A stretch of DNA of 64,000 nucleotides from Zhengella sp020637775 (GTDB lineage: Bacteria; Pseudomonadota; Alphaproteobacteria; Rhizobiales; Rhizobiaceae): the NCBI RefSeq assembly GCF_041397485.1, contig NZ_JAWKWO010000002.1, forward strand, positions 496,001 to 560,000, written 5' to 3'. A program made the translations under genes and the position numbers. The notes under the pieces are model-generated. The model was not told where the DNA came from, ran no database searches, and saw nothing but the letters and a program-made list of their open reading frames with translations. Within the stretch, counting starts at the first letter, position 1, and the number at the start of each line of letters is the position of its first letter. Below, piece after piece: positions 9,567 through 19,254 of the stretch.

Positions 9567-9591
9567 TCCCTGCTGTTCTTGAGGAATTGCC

Positions 9592-10968
9592 ATGCCTGTC
9601 ACGCTCGAAACCGGTCCTGTTTCCGACGCCCGTCCCGTGCATTGTGTCGCCAGGGGCGCGCTGGAGGCTGCCGGCCTGGATGCGCCTGCGCTCGAATGGG
9701 CAAGGGCGAACCGCTTCGAGGGGGCGGCGGGCGACGTGCTGGTCCTGCCGGGCGACGGCGGCGCGATCGCCGGCGCGCTTTTCGGCACCGGTGACGGCAT
9801 GGCCGGCGGCTACGGCGCGCTCGGTTTCGGCGCCCTGGCCGGCAAGCTGCCGGAAGGGGCATGGGCCTTCGCCACGCCACCGCAACAGGCCGAGCTCGCC
9901 TGCCTGGGCCTGCTGCTTGGCGGCTATGCCTTCACGCGCTACGGCAAGAAGCAGGGCCGTGCCCTGACATTCCAGGCGCCCGCGGGCGTCGATGTGGCAG
10001 CGGTCACCCGGCAGGCGCAGGCGCATGGCCTGACCCGTGATCTTGTCAACACCCCCGCCTGCGACATGGGGCCATCGGCGCTGGAAGCGGCCGCGCGCGA
10101 CCTGGCGGCGCGCCACGCGGCATCGGTCAAGGTGATTGCCGGCGATGACCTGCTGGAAAACAATTTTCCGATGATCCACGCAGTCGGCCGCGCCGCCGCC
10201 GATGCGCCCCGCCTGATCGACCTGCAATGGGGCCCTGACGATGCGCCGAAAGTGACGCTGGTCGGCAAGGGCGTGTGCTTCGACACCGGAGGTCTCGACA
10301 TCAAGCCGCCCAGTTCCATGCTCAACATGAAGAAGGACATGGGCGGCGCGGCCAATGTCCTCGGGCTTGCCGACATGCTGATGGGAGCCGGCGCAAGGAT
10401 CAGGCTGCGCGTGCTCATCCCGGCGGTGGAAAACGCGATTGCCGGCAATGCCTTCCGCCCCGGCGACATCCTGGCAAGCCGTCAGGGACTGACCGTGGAG
10501 ATCGGAAACACGGACGCCGAGGGCCGGCTGGTCCTGGCCGATGCCCTGACGTTCGCCGGAGAGGAAGCGCCGGATCTTCTCGTCGACATGGCGACCCTGA
10601 CTGGCGCCGCCCGCGTGGCGCTGGGCCCCGACCTGCCGCCCTTCTACACCGCCGACGAGAGCCTCGCCGCCGCCCTTTCCGATGCCGCGCGCGACCGCGC
10701 CGACCCGCTCTGGCGCATGCCGCTCTGGGCGCCCTATGACGCTGACCTTGCCTCCAAGGTGGCCGATGTCAACAATGTCACCAGCGGCGGCTTTGCCGGT
10801 TCCGTCACCGCCGCGCTTTTCCTTCAGCGCTTTGCCGCAGGCGCGAAAAGCTGGGCGCATTTCGACATTTTCGCATGGAACCCGGCTGCCCGCCCGCACG
10901 GACCCGCCGGCGGCGAGGCGCAAGCCATCCGGGCGCTGGAAAAGGTGATCCGCGAGCGGTTTGGCTGA
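9592..10968 (+). CDS. pepA: M17 leucyl aminopeptidase family protein
   Basis: 458 aa. It removes N-terminal residues from peptides in the cytosol using two metal ions. The C-terminal catalytic domain shows the metal-binding motifs VGKGVCFDTGG (Lys226, Asp231) and NTDAEGR (Asp308, Glu310, Arg312). The N-terminal domain is diverged, as is usual. GAGGAA lies 8 nt upstream of ATG 9592. The stop region overlaps an open frame leading to the next gene, so the two probably share an mRNA. The subfamily (PepA versus PepB-like) is not certain. Confidence 0.9.
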   Translation: MPVTLETGPVSDARPVHCVARGALEAAGLDAPALEWARANRFEGAAGDVLVLPGDGGAIAGALFGTGDGMAGGYGALGFGALAGKLPEGAWAFATPPQQAELACLGLLLGGYAFTRYGKKQGRALTFQAPAGVDVAAVTRQAQAHGLTRDLVNTPACDMGPSALEAAARDLAARHAASVKVIAGDDLLENNFPMIHAVGRAAADAPRLIDLQWGPDDAPKVTLVGKGVCFDTGGLDIKPPSSMLNMKKDMGGAANVLGLADMLMGAGARIRLRVLIPAVENAIAGNAFRPGDILASRQGLTVEIGNTDAEGRLVLADALTFAGEEAPDLLVDMATLTGAARVALGPDLPPFYTADESLAAALSDAARDRADPLWRMPLWAPYDADLASKVADVNNVTSGGFAGSVTAALFLQRFAAGAKSWAHFDIFAWNPAARPHGPAGGEAQAIRALEKVIRERFG

Positions 10969-11008
10969 AGCGAAACTCGATCCCGATCCGTTGCGGAAGC
11001 AGGAAATC

Positions 11009-11866
11009 ATGACCACCCTTGACCGCCGCCTCCATGCCTTTCGTCCTGATCTGGCCGATATTCACTTGCAAGGCCGGGTCGATGCACGACACTTCGTGTC
11101 TGCCAAGCCGGCGTGTATCGCTGTTCCCGTCGCCGATGTGAAATCCGCTCCCGATGCCGCTGCGGGAATGGATACGCAATTCCTGCTGGGTGACGAGGTG
11201 GGCGTATTCGAGCGCCGGGGCGGATGGGCCTGGGTGCAGGGCAGGCGTGACATGTATGTCGGCTATGTCGCCGAAGACGCGCTTGCACCCTGCGGCCCCG
11301 GCGCCACTCACCAGGTGGCCGTACCGCGCAGCTTCGCCTATCCCGAACCGGACATGAAGCGTCCGGTCACACGGCATCTGTCGCTTGGCGGCAGGGTGGC
11401 CATCGAGGCGCGGGCGCAGACGCGCGGCCTTGCCTATGGGCAGACGGAAGCGGGCGACTGGGTTGTCATGGGCCATCTCGGCCCGCTTGACGGTCAGCCG
11501 CTGACAGCCGATCACGCGGCCGTGGCCGAGCAACTGCTGCATACGCCCTATCTGTGGGGCGGCACATCGGCCTTCGGGATCGACTGTTCGGGCCTGGTGC
11601 AGCTTGCCTTCCGGATGGCCGGCCGCGATGTGGTGCGCGATACCGACATGCAGGCGGCGAACCTGGGAGACATGATCGCGCGGGAAGACCTGCGCCGCGG
11701 CGATCTGGTCTTCTGGACCGGTCATGTGGGCATCATGACCGATGCGGACACACTCATTCACGCCAATGGCCATACGATGACCGTGGCGCTGGAAAACCTC
11801 GATGCCGCCATTGCCCGCATCGGCTACCTCTACGGCCAGCCAACCGCGTTCAGGCGGGTTCAGTAG
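11009..11866 (+). CDS. NlpC/P60 cysteine hydrolase with N-terminal SH3-like domains
   Basis: 285 aa from ATG 11009 (AGGAA upstream). A TTG at 10961 would overlap pepA and is less likely. The N-terminal two thirds look like bacterial SH3 domains (VADVKSAPD, then GDEVGVFERRGGWAWVQ). The C-terminal domain has the NlpC/P60 catalytic Cys193 in GIDCSGLVQLAF and His239 in TGHVGIM, with a later HANGH. Such enzymes cleave peptide bonds in cell-wall peptides. No signal peptide is visible, which, with the adjacent aminopeptidase, suggests cytosolic recycling of muropeptides (inference). Confidence 0.88.
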   Translation: MTTLDRRLHAFRPDLADIHLQGRVDARHFVSAKPACIAVPVADVKSAPDAAAGMDTQFLLGDEVGVFERRGGWAWVQGRRDMYVGYVAEDALAPCGPGATHQVAVPRSFAYPEPDMKRPVTRHLSLGGRVAIEARAQTRGLAYGQTEAGDWVVMGHLGPLDGQPLTADHAAVAEQLLHTPYLWGGTSAFGIDCSGLVQLAFRMAGRDVVRDTDMQAANLGDMIAREDLRRGDLVFWTGHVGIMTDADTLIHANGHTMTVALENLDAAIARIGYLYGQPTAFRRVQ

Positions 11867-12822
11867 CCGGCCTGCGGGTCGATCACGTTTTCCAGCGGCT
11901 TTCCCTGCCTCAGGCGGGCGATCTGGCCCATCACGTATTCCACGACGGCGCTGCGCTTCGACCAGGCCGCCGCATGCGGCGTGATGACGAGATTCGGCGC
12001 ATCCCAGGCAGGATGCCCTTCCGGCAATGGTTCGGTCTCGAACACGTCGAGCGAGGCGCCGGCCAGTGTGCCGTCATGCAGCGCTGCCACGATATCGGCA
12101 TCCACCTGGGTCTTGCCCCGTCCGGCATTGATGTAGACCGGCGCGCCGAAGGCACCGTCCCGTGCGAGCTTCTCCAGGAAGGCGCGGTTGACGAGACCTT
12201 CCGTCTCCGCCGTGCGCGGAAGGAGGGAAACGAGGAAATCCGTCTGCCCGAGAAAGGCATCCAGTTCGTCCTGCCCGGCGAAGCATGTCATCCCGTCGAT
12301 GGACTTGCGGCTCCGGCTCCAGCCGGAAAGCCGGAAGCCGAACGGCTTCAGCCTTGCCGCCGCATCCTGGCCCAGCACGCCGAGACCCATGATCCCGACG
12401 CGCACATCTTCCGCCCCCGGCTGCTCCAGCGCCCGCCAGACATGGCCGCGCTGCTGCAACGCATAGCGTCCCTGCTGGCGCAGGTGATGCAGGCATTGCA
12501 GCACGACCCATTCGCTCATGCGGTTTGTGAGGTCGTCGCCGACATAGCGAACCACCGGGATGGGGGGCAGCGCCACCCCTGAACGTGTGATGTGGTCCAC
12601 GCCCGCACCCAGCGAGAACAGGGCCTTCATGTGGCCGATCCTGTCGAGCAATGCGGAATCCGGCGCCCAGACGATGGCATAGGCGCAGTCCCGCAGCGCC
12701 GCCTCGTCCATGCCCGGTTCGTACCAGTACACGGTTTGGCCGCGATGGCGCTCGGCGAAAACCGGCAGCCAGTCCTCCGGCCTGTCATCGCCCACGGCGA
12801 CAAGGATCGCCTCGCCCGTCAT
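11860..12822 (-). CDS. GhrA-like glyoxylate/hydroxypyruvate reductase (D-2-hydroxyacid dehydrogenase)
   Basis: 320 aa. The NAD(P)-binding motif is GLGVLGQ, and the C-terminal catalytic region contains AGRGKTQVD, the Glu in DVFETEPLP and the His in ITPHAAAWS. The N-terminal SLGAGVDHI is typical of the GhrA branch, which reduces glyoxylate and hydroxypyruvate. It is the last gene of the long minus-strand yej operon: its ATG shares an ATGA with the Nudix stop (12819-12822). Its 3' end overlaps the convergent NlpC/P60 gene by 7 nt. Confidence 0.85.
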   Translation of the reverse strand: MTGEAILVAVGDDRPEDWLPVFAERHRGQTVYWYEPGMDEAALRDCAYAIVWAPDSALLDRIGHMKALFSLGAGVDHITRSGVALPPIPVVRYVGDDLTNRMSEWVVLQCLHHLRQQGRYALQQRGHVWRALEQPGAEDVRVGIMGLGVLGQDAAARLKPFGFRLSGWSRSRKSIDGMTCFAGQDELDAFLGQTDFLVSLLPRTAETEGLVNRAFLEKLARDGAFGAPVYINAGRGKTQVDADIVAALHDGTLAGASLDVFETEPLPEGHPAWDAPNLVITPHAAAWSKRSAVVEYVMGQIARLRQGKPLENVIDPQAGY

Positions 12823-13451
12823 GTCATCGCCTCCGTCAGTCTTTGCCTCAGTTCTGCGCGATCCTGGCCGGCAAACCAGTTGAGCGCCAGGAGCGCGAAC
12901 CCGTTGCGGAAGACCCCGCGCCCGGCCGCATCCAGCGTTGTCAGGACAGGCACGGCAAGCGGCTCTATGTCCTCGTCATCGTCCTCGCCGGCCGTCGCGG
13001 GAAGCGCGGAACTGTCGACCAGCGCCAGGAAAAGGAAGGCATGTTCGGTGGTGATGCCGGGCGAGGGCAGGAATTCGAGGCACGGGACGATGGCCTGCGC
13101 GACCAGTCCCGTCTCTTCCTTCAATTCGCGCAGCGCCGCCGTTTCCGGCGTCTCGCCATCCTCCACGCCGCCGGCGACGATTTCGACCAGCGAGCCGCAG
13201 CCGGTCGCCAGATGCGCCGCCGGCCGGAACTGCCGGATCAGCACCAGCCGGTCGCGCTCCGGATCCCAGGCGATCACGGCAGCCACCTTCGCGCCCTCAT
13301 GGATGTCGCGGGTCATCATGCCGCTCCATCCGCCGTCGTGCCGGCGGTGGCGCAGCATGAAGCGCACCATCCGCCGAAACCCCTCCGACAGCACCGAGCG
13401 GCCGGTGATCTCGGTCTCGACCGGCCGGTCTGCCAGCGCCGTCCGCGTCAC
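12819..13451 (-). CDS. Nudix hydrolase (ADP-ribose pyrophosphatase-like)
   Basis: 210 aa. A complete Nudix box is present, from GGVEDGE through REL to EETGL (GX5EX7REUXEEXGU), so the enzyme should hydrolyse a nucleoside diphosphate linked to another group. A preceding FRPAAHLATG segment and overall layout resemble ADP-ribose pyrophosphatases, but substrate cannot be fixed. Its start overlaps the yejF stop and its stop overlaps the ghrA-like start, each by ATGA, so it is translated with the transporter operon. Confidence 0.85.
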   Translation of the reverse strand: MTRTALADRPVETEITGRSVLSEGFRRMVRFMLRHRRHDGGWSGMMTRDIHEGAKVAAVIAWDPERDRLVLIRQFRPAAHLATGCGSLVEIVAGGVEDGETPETAALRELKEETGLVAQAIVPCLEFLPSPGITTEHAFLFLALVDSSALPATAGEDDDEDIEPLAVPVLTTLDAAGRGVFRNGFALLALNWFAGQDRAELRQRLTEAMT

Positions 13452-15079
13452 TGGCTTACCACGCCGGACGGTGCCGTCTCGATGTCGAAGGCCGCCGCGA
13501 TCAGGGCCCGCGTGTAGTCGGTTTGCGGGTTTTCGAAAATCTGGTCGGCGGTGCCGTATTCCACCACGCGCCCGCCACGCATGACGATGACCTCATTGGC
13601 CAGCGCCCGCACCACTTTCAGGTCATGGCTGATGAAGAGATAGGCCAGGTCGTGCCGCTTCTGCAGGTCGCGCAGCAGGTCCACCACCTGTGCCTGAACG
13701 CTCATATCCAGCGCCGACGTCGGCTCGTCCAGCATGACGAAGCGCGGATTGAGCACCATGGCCCGGGCAATGGCGATTCGCTGGCGCTGGCCACCGGAAA
13801 ATTCATGCGGATAGCGATGGCGGCTGGAGGGGTCGAGCCCCACTTCCTCCAGCACCGCGACCACGCGCGCGTCGCGCTCGGCCCGGCTCAGGTCCGGGAA
13901 ATGGATCGCCATGCCCTCCTCGATGATCTCGGAGACCGACATGCGCGGGCTGAGCGAGCCGAAAGGATCCTGGAAGACGATCTGCATGTGCGAGCGCAGC
14001 GGCCGCATGTCCTTGAAGGAATGCGAATCGATGCGCTTGCCCTCGAACGTGATGGCGCCTTCCGACTGGATCATGCGCGACAGTGCCAGCCCCAGCGTGG
14101 TCTTGCCGGAGCCGGATTCGCCCACCACGCCCAGCGTCTGGCCGGCCTTCACGGTCACATCGATGCCGTCGACCGCCTTCACGTGATCCACCACCTTGCG
14201 GAAGAAACCCTGACGCACCGGGAACCAGACCTTGACCTGGTCCCCCTTCATGACCGTCGCCGCTGAAGGATCGGCCGCCGGCGGGTGCCCCTTCGGCTCC
14301 GCGGCCAGGAGATGGCGGGTATAGTCGTGTTGCGGGTTCTCGAAAATGGCGCGAGTCGGCCCGCTTTCCACGATCTTTCCCCTGGTCATCACGCAGACCC
14401 GGTCGGCTATCTTGCGCACGATGCCGAGATCATGGGTGATGAACAGCATGGACATCTTGTGTTGCGTTTTCAGCCGGCCCAGCAGTTCGAGGATCTGCGC
14501 CTGCACGGTCACGTCCAGCGCTGTCGTCGGCTCGTCGGCGATCAGCAGGCGCGGCTCGTTGGCCAGCGCCATGGCGATCATCACGCGCTGCCGCTGCCCG
14601 CCTGACAACTGGTGCGGATAGGAGCCGAGCCGCTTTTCCGGTTCGCGGATGCCGACCTGGTTCAGCAGTTCCAGCACGCGCGCACGGGCGCTTCGGTCAT
14701 CCATGCCCTGGTGCAGCCTGAGCACTTCCGCGATCTGCTTTTCGATCGTGTGAAGCGGATTGAGCGAGGTCATCGGCTCCTGGAAGATCATCGAGATGGC
14801 ATTGCCGCGCACACGCATCAGGTCGCGTTCGTCGTGGTCGAGCAGGTCGTCGCCATCGAACAGGATCTGGCCGGAAGGATGGCTGGCGGCCGGATAGGGC
14901 AGGAGCTTGAGCACCGACAGGGCCGAGACCGACTTGCCCGAACCGGACTCGCCCACCAGTGCCACGGTCTCGCCCGGCATGATGTCGAACGACACATGGT
15001 CCACAGCCGTCACGTCGTTTCCGCCCATCTTGAAGGCGACCGACAGATCCCGGACTGAGAGCAGGGGGGCTTGGCTCAT
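13448..15079 (-). CDS. yejF: Peptide ABC transporter ATP-binding protein YejF (two ATPase domains)
   Basis: 543 aa from ATG 15079; upstream sequence in this frame is shadow of yejE. Two full ABC cassettes are visible: Walker A GESGSGKS with signature LSGGQRQR in the first, GESGSGKT with FSGGQRQR in the second, and Walker B regions LLIADEPTTALD and VMLDEPTSALD. Each half ends with the oligopeptide-type C-terminal region (PQHDYTRHLL, PQTDYTRALI). It energises the YejBE channel. The start shares ATGA with the yejE stop. Confidence 0.93.
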   Translation of the reverse strand: MSQAPLLSVRDLSVAFKMGGNDVTAVDHVSFDIMPGETVALVGESGSGKSVSALSVLKLLPYPAASHPSGQILFDGDDLLDHDERDLMRVRGNAISMIFQEPMTSLNPLHTIEKQIAEVLRLHQGMDDRSARARVLELLNQVGIREPEKRLGSYPHQLSGGQRQRVMIAMALANEPRLLIADEPTTALDVTVQAQILELLGRLKTQHKMSMLFITHDLGIVRKIADRVCVMTRGKIVESGPTRAIFENPQHDYTRHLLAAEPKGHPPAADPSAATVMKGDQVKVWFPVRQGFFRKVVDHVKAVDGIDVTVKAGQTLGVVGESGSGKTTLGLALSRMIQSEGAITFEGKRIDSHSFKDMRPLRSHMQIVFQDPFGSLSPRMSVSEIIEEGMAIHFPDLSRAERDARVVAVLEEVGLDPSSRHRYPHEFSGGQRQRIAIARAMVLNPRFVMLDEPTSALDMSVQAQVVDLLRDLQKRHDLAYLFISHDLKVVRALANEVIVMRGGRVVEYGTADQIFENPQTDYTRALIAAAFDIETAPSGVVSQ

Positions 15080-16224
15080 CGGAACGTCTTTCTCGGATCG
15101 AAGGCGTCTCGTGTCGCCTCGCCGATGAAGATCAGCAGCGACAGCATCAGCGAGATGACGACGAAGCCGGCAATGCCGAGCCAGGGCGCCTGCAGGTTCT
15201 TCTTGCCCTGCGCCAGCAATTCGCCCAGCGAGGCGGAGCCGGGCGGCAGCCCGAGGCCGAGGAAGTCGAGCGAGGTCAGCGAGGTGATCGACCCGTTCAG
15301 GATGAAGGGCAGGAAGGTCAGCGTGGCCACCATGGCATTGGGCAGCAGGTGGCGGAACATGATCGTGCGGTTGGACACGCCGAGCGCCCGCGCCGCGTTG
15401 ACATATTCGAAATTGCGCGCCCGCAGGAACTCCGCCCGCACCACGCCGACGAAGGAGACCCAGGAGAACAGCAGCATGATGCCGAGCAGGATCCAGAACC
15501 CCGGCGGCAGCACCGACGCGATGATGAGGATCAGGAACAGGACCGGAATCGAGGACCAGATCTCGATGAAGCGCTGGAAGATGAGATCCACCCAGCCGCC
15601 GAAATAGCCCTGCACTGCGCCTGCGCTGACGCCGATGACCGCCGAGAACAGTGTCAGCGTCAGGCCGAACAGGACCGAGATGCGGAAACCGTAGATGACA
15701 CGGGCGAGCACGTCGCGCGCCTGGTCGTCTGTGCCCAGCCAGTTCCAGTTGCCCATGTTGCAATTGGGATCGTCGACCCCGTCGACGAACTGGCTGCACC
15801 GTTCCTCCGGCGTGTACATCCAGGACGGCTTGGCGGGCGCTGCTTCCGGGATTTCGCGGTTGACCGTACGGTAATTATAGCGGATCGGTGGCCACAGCAT
15901 CCAGCCATTGGCCTCGATTTCCTCCTGGATCACCGGGTCTCGATAGTCCGTGATGGCCAGGAAGCCGCCGAACTTTTCCTCCGGATAGTCGACGAGGACC
16001 GGCGACAGGATCTCGCCCTTGTAGGAAACGAGCACCGGCTTGTCGTTCGCCACGAACTCCGCCATCAGCGTCACGACGAACAGGACGAGAAAGATCCACA
16101 GCGACCAGTAGCCGCGCCGGTTGGCCTTGAAGTTCTGCCAGCGCCGCTGGTTGAGCGGCGACATGAAGGGCTTGCGCCTGCGCGCTTGCGCCGTGGCGGT
16201 GCGGTCGTGGACGGTCTTGTCCAT
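15076..16224 (-). CDS. yejE: Peptide ABC transporter permease YejE
   Basis: 382 aa from ATG 16224, which overlaps the yejB stop (TGATG). An upstream in-frame start at 16266 lies inside yejB and is less likely. One N-terminal membrane helix (FKANRRGYWSLWIF start) is followed by a large periplasmic loop with two Cys (ERCSQF, DPNCNMGNW), the hallmark of YejE. The C-terminal BPD_transp_1 permease domain contains the EAA-like segment VNAARALGVSNRTIMFRHLL. It forms the transmembrane channel with YejB. Confidence 0.93.
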   Translation of the reverse strand: MDKTVHDRTATAQARRRKPFMSPLNQRRWQNFKANRRGYWSLWIFLVLFVVTLMAEFVANDKPVLVSYKGEILSPVLVDYPEEKFGGFLAITDYRDPVIQEEIEANGWMLWPPIRYNYRTVNREIPEAAPAKPSWMYTPEERCSQFVDGVDDPNCNMGNWNWLGTDDQARDVLARVIYGFRISVLFGLTLTLFSAVIGVSAGAVQGYFGGWVDLIFQRFIEIWSSIPVLFLILIIASVLPPGFWILLGIMLLFSWVSFVGVVRAEFLRARNFEYVNAARALGVSNRTIMFRHLLPNAMVATLTFLPFILNGSITSLTSLDFLGLGLPPGSASLGELLAQGKKNLQAPWLGIAGFVVISLMLSLLIFIGEATRDAFDPRKTFR

Positions 16225-17333
16225 CACACGTCCCTCCGCTCGAAATCGATGCGCGGATCGATCCACGTATAGGTCAGATCGGAGATCAGCCCGATCAGCA
16301 GGCCCATCAGCGAAAAGATGTAGAGCGTGGCGAAGACCACGGGATAGTCACGGTCGATGACCGACTTGAAACCGAGCAGGCCAAGCCCGTCGAGCGAGAA
16401 GATCTGTTCGATCAGCAGCGACCCGGTGAAGAAGGCGCCGATGAAGGCGCCGGGAAAACCGGCGATGATGATGAGCATGGCATTGCGGAAGACATGCCCG
16501 TAGAGCACCTGGCGTTCGGTGAGTCCCTTCGCCCTAGCGGTCACCACATACTGCTTCTTGATCTCGTCGAGAAAGGAATTCTTCGTCAACAGCGTCAGCG
16601 TGGCGAATTGCGACAGCACCATGGCCGTGAGCGGCAGTGTCAGGTGCCAGAAATAGTCCACGATGCGCTCTGGCCAGGACAATTCGCTCCAGTTTTCCGA
16701 TGTCAGGCCGCGCAGCGGGAACAGATCCCAGAAGGAACCGCCGGCAAACAGCACGATCAGCAGCACCGCGAACAGGAAGCCTGGAATGGCATAGCCCACG
16801 ATGATGACGGCCGATGTCCAGACGTCGAAGGCCGAACCGTCCTTGACCGCCTTCCGGATGCCCAGCGGTATGGAGATGGAATAGGAGATCAGCGTCAGCC
16901 ACAGCCCGAGCGAGATCGAGACCGGCATCTTCTCCAGGATCAGGTCGATCACTGAAGTGGAGCGGAAATAGCTTTCGCCGAAATCGAACCGGGCATAATC
17001 CCACAGCATCAGGCCGAAGCGCTCATACCATGGCTTGTCGAATCCGAATTGCTGTTCGAGCTGGCGGATGAACTCCGGATCGAGCCCCTGCGCGCCGCGA
17101 TACTTGGACGATACGTCGCCGCCGCCCGAATCGAAGCCCTGGTTCTGCCCGCCGAAATCGCCGCCGCCGCCGGAAATGCGGTCGGTCGCGCTGCCGCCCT
17201 GGCCGGTCAGTTGCGCGATCACCTGCTCCACCGGCCCGCCGGGCGCGAACTGGATGACAGCGAAAGACACCGCCATGATCCCGAGCAGCGTCGGGATCAT
17301 CAGCAGCAGGCGCCTGAGGATATAGGCACCCAT
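16224..17333 (-). CDS. yejB: Peptide ABC transporter permease YejB
   Basis: 369 aa. Begins MGAYILRRLLLMIPTL, the typical first helix of oligopeptide permeases. A long Gly/Ser/Asp-rich periplasmic insertion at about residues 40-80 follows, then the permease domain with the EAA loop VTARAKGLTERQVLYGHVFR. The start is 39 nt after the preceding yejA-like gene. Partner of YejE and YejF. Confidence 0.93.
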   Translation of the reverse strand: MGAYILRRLLLMIPTLLGIMAVSFAVIQFAPGGPVEQVIAQLTGQGGSATDRISGGGGDFGGQNQGFDSGGGDVSSKYRGAQGLDPEFIRQLEQQFGFDKPWYERFGLMLWDYARFDFGESYFRSTSVIDLILEKMPVSISLGLWLTLISYSISIPLGIRKAVKDGSAFDVWTSAVIIVGYAIPGFLFAVLLIVLFAGGSFWDLFPLRGLTSENWSELSWPERIVDYFWHLTLPLTAMVLSQFATLTLLTKNSFLDEIKKQYVVTARAKGLTERQVLYGHVFRNAMLIIIAGFPGAFIGAFFTGSLLIEQIFSLDGLGLLGFKSVIDRDYPVVFATLYIFSLMGLLIGLISDLTYTWIDPRIDFERRDV

Positions 17334-17372
17334 CAGGCCGGTCCCCGCTTCGTCACGGCCGGTTTTGCATCG

Positions 17373-19250
17373 TCAGGCCTTGCCAATCGCCCTTGCCTTT
17401 TCTTCATCCACCCACCAGAGCCGTTCCGGCGAAAAGCCGTAGTCGGGCTTCGGTTCGGCGTAACCGAACATGTCCCAGAAGGCTGCCCGGTGATTCGCCG
17501 CATGCCAATTTGGAATCCAGTCTAGCCGCGCGCGCAAGACCCGGTCGAGCGCGCGCATGGCAATCGTCATGGCCTCGCGCGTTTCCGCCCTGCCGACCGT
17601 GTCGATCAGCGCATCGACGGCCGGGTCCGCCGTTCCCGGCAGATTGCGCGTGCCCGCTGCTGCCGCCGCTTCCGAAGAGAAGATCAGCGCCAGGCCTTCG
17701 CGGGTCGGCGTGGCGCCGTGGTTGAGCGCGATGCCCACCATGTCGAATTCATAGTCGCGCAGCCGCGTCTCGAATTGCGAGGCATCCACCAGCCGCGAGG
17801 ACGCGTCGATGCCCACGGCGCGAAGGTTTTCGATGAAAGGCTGCAGGACGCGCACGAAGGTCGCGTCACGCACCAGGATTTCCAGGGTCAGCGCCACGCC
17901 CTTGTCATCGGCCAGCATGCCGTTGCCGCCGCGGCGGTATCCCATCTCGTTGAGCAGGCGGGCAGCCTGTGACAACAGCCGCCGGTCGCGTCCCGAGCCA
18001 TCCGAAACCGGCATGGTCACCGGTTCGCCGAACACCGTGTCCGGCAGGCTGCCGCGCCATGGCTCCAGCAATTCCAGTTCTTCCGGCGAGGGCGGCCCGC
18101 TGGCCACGAAATCGGAGCCGGAAAACAACGACTGCGACCGCTCGTAGGAGCCGTAGAACAGCTTTTCGCGGGTCCACTGGAAATCGAAACACAGGTTGAT
18201 GGCCTGTGACATGCGGCGGTCTGCCAGGTGCGGCCGCCGCCGGTTGATCGCCCAGCCCTGCATCGTGGCGTATTTCTCGCGCGGGAAGGTGCGTTTGATG
18301 ACCTTGCCTTCCGTGATGGCCGGGAAATCATATTCCGTGGCCCAGGTCTTGGACGTGAATTCCTGCCGGAACAGGGTGATTCCCTTCTTGAAGGCCTCGA
18401 ACCCGGCCTGCCGGTCACGGTAGTAGTCGATGCGGATCCGGTCGAAATGGAATTGCCCGCGCATGACGGGCAGGTCACGGCCCCAGTAGTCCGCCATCCG
18501 CTTATATTCGATGAACAGTCCGGCCTGCGCCTCGGCCACACGGAACGGGCCGGATGACATCAGCGGCGTCATCTTCGTCTGGTCGAAGGCGAAACCCTCG
18601 AGGAACGCTTTCTGGAGAATGGGAAAGGTGGCCGCTGTCAGGATGGTGCGGTCGGAATGCTGGCCGGAGAAGACGAGATCGACCGTGCGCTCGTCCACCG
18701 CCACGGCGTCGTTGAGTTCGCGCAGCGGCTGGCTGAGTGACGGATGCGCCTGAGGTGTCTTGAACGTTTGGTAAGAGAAGGCGACGTCCTGCGCCGTGAC
18801 CGGCGAACCGTCATGGAACCGCGCGTTCTCGCGCAGAAGGAAGCGGTAGGTCTTGCGATCCGGGGAAATCGTCACGCTTTCGGCCAGCAGCCCGTAGATT
18901 GCGTCCGGTTCGTCCAGCGCGCGCGTCATCAGTGCATCGAAGCACAATTCCATCCGCATCGGCGCATTGCCGCGAAAGGTAAAGCTGTTCAGCGTGTCGA
19001 AGGTCTGGGCACCCTGGTTGAAGGCCCAGTTGGGGGGCGAGAAATTGAACGTGCCGCCCTTCGGCGCCGCGAGGTTTGCATAGGCGAAATGGGTGAAAGC
19101 CGGGCCGTATTTCAGTTCGCCGAATGCCGAGAGCCCGTGCAGCGGCGTTTCGGCGGGCAGGGCTGCAAGGCCGGGAAGCCCGGTCAGCGGCAGAAGCGCG
19201 GCGGATCCGGCAAGCGTCAGGAATTGCCGGCGGGTCTGGTCCTGCATCAT
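17373..19250 (-). CDS. yejA: YejA-like periplasmic solute-binding protein, copy 2
   Basis: 625 aa, SBP_bac_5 family. The N-terminus MMQDQTRRQFLTLAG has a twin-arginine signature and hydrophobic core, so it may be exported by Tat. The motif AFTHFAYANLAAPKGG is the YejA hallmark. It captures peptides for the YejBEF channel. It starts 4 nt after the stop of a paralogous gene (19255-21183); the two are clearly related (shared HFxYxNPxAPKGG, FRGNAPM-like and WHDGxPVTAxD segments) but well diverged. Confidence 0.88.
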   Translation of the reverse strand: MMQDQTRRQFLTLAGSAALLPLTGLPGLAALPAETPLHGLSAFGELKYGPAFTHFAYANLAAPKGGTFNFSPPNWAFNQGAQTFDTLNSFTFRGNAPMRMELCFDALMTRALDEPDAIYGLLAESVTISPDRKTYRFLLRENARFHDGSPVTAQDVAFSYQTFKTPQAHPSLSQPLRELNDAVAVDERTVDLVFSGQHSDRTILTAATFPILQKAFLEGFAFDQTKMTPLMSSGPFRVAEAQAGLFIEYKRMADYWGRDLPVMRGQFHFDRIRIDYYRDRQAGFEAFKKGITLFRQEFTSKTWATEYDFPAITEGKVIKRTFPREKYATMQGWAINRRRPHLADRRMSQAINLCFDFQWTREKLFYGSYERSQSLFSGSDFVASGPPSPEELELLEPWRGSLPDTVFGEPVTMPVSDGSGRDRRLLSQAARLLNEMGYRRGGNGMLADDKGVALTLEILVRDATFVRVLQPFIENLRAVGIDASSRLVDASQFETRLRDYEFDMVGIALNHGATPTREGLALIFSSEAAAAAGTRNLPGTADPAVDALIDTVGRAETREAMTIAMRALDRVLRARLDWIPNWHAANHRAAFWDMFGYAEPKPDYGFSPERLWWVDEEKARAIGKA

Positions 19251-19254
19251 GGGG

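Noticed and set aside
8671..11016. N-terminal extension of TadD through pepA (781 aa)
   Set aside because: The extra 511 residues are antisense to pepA; the lipoprotein signal and AGGTGAG site fix the start at 9483.
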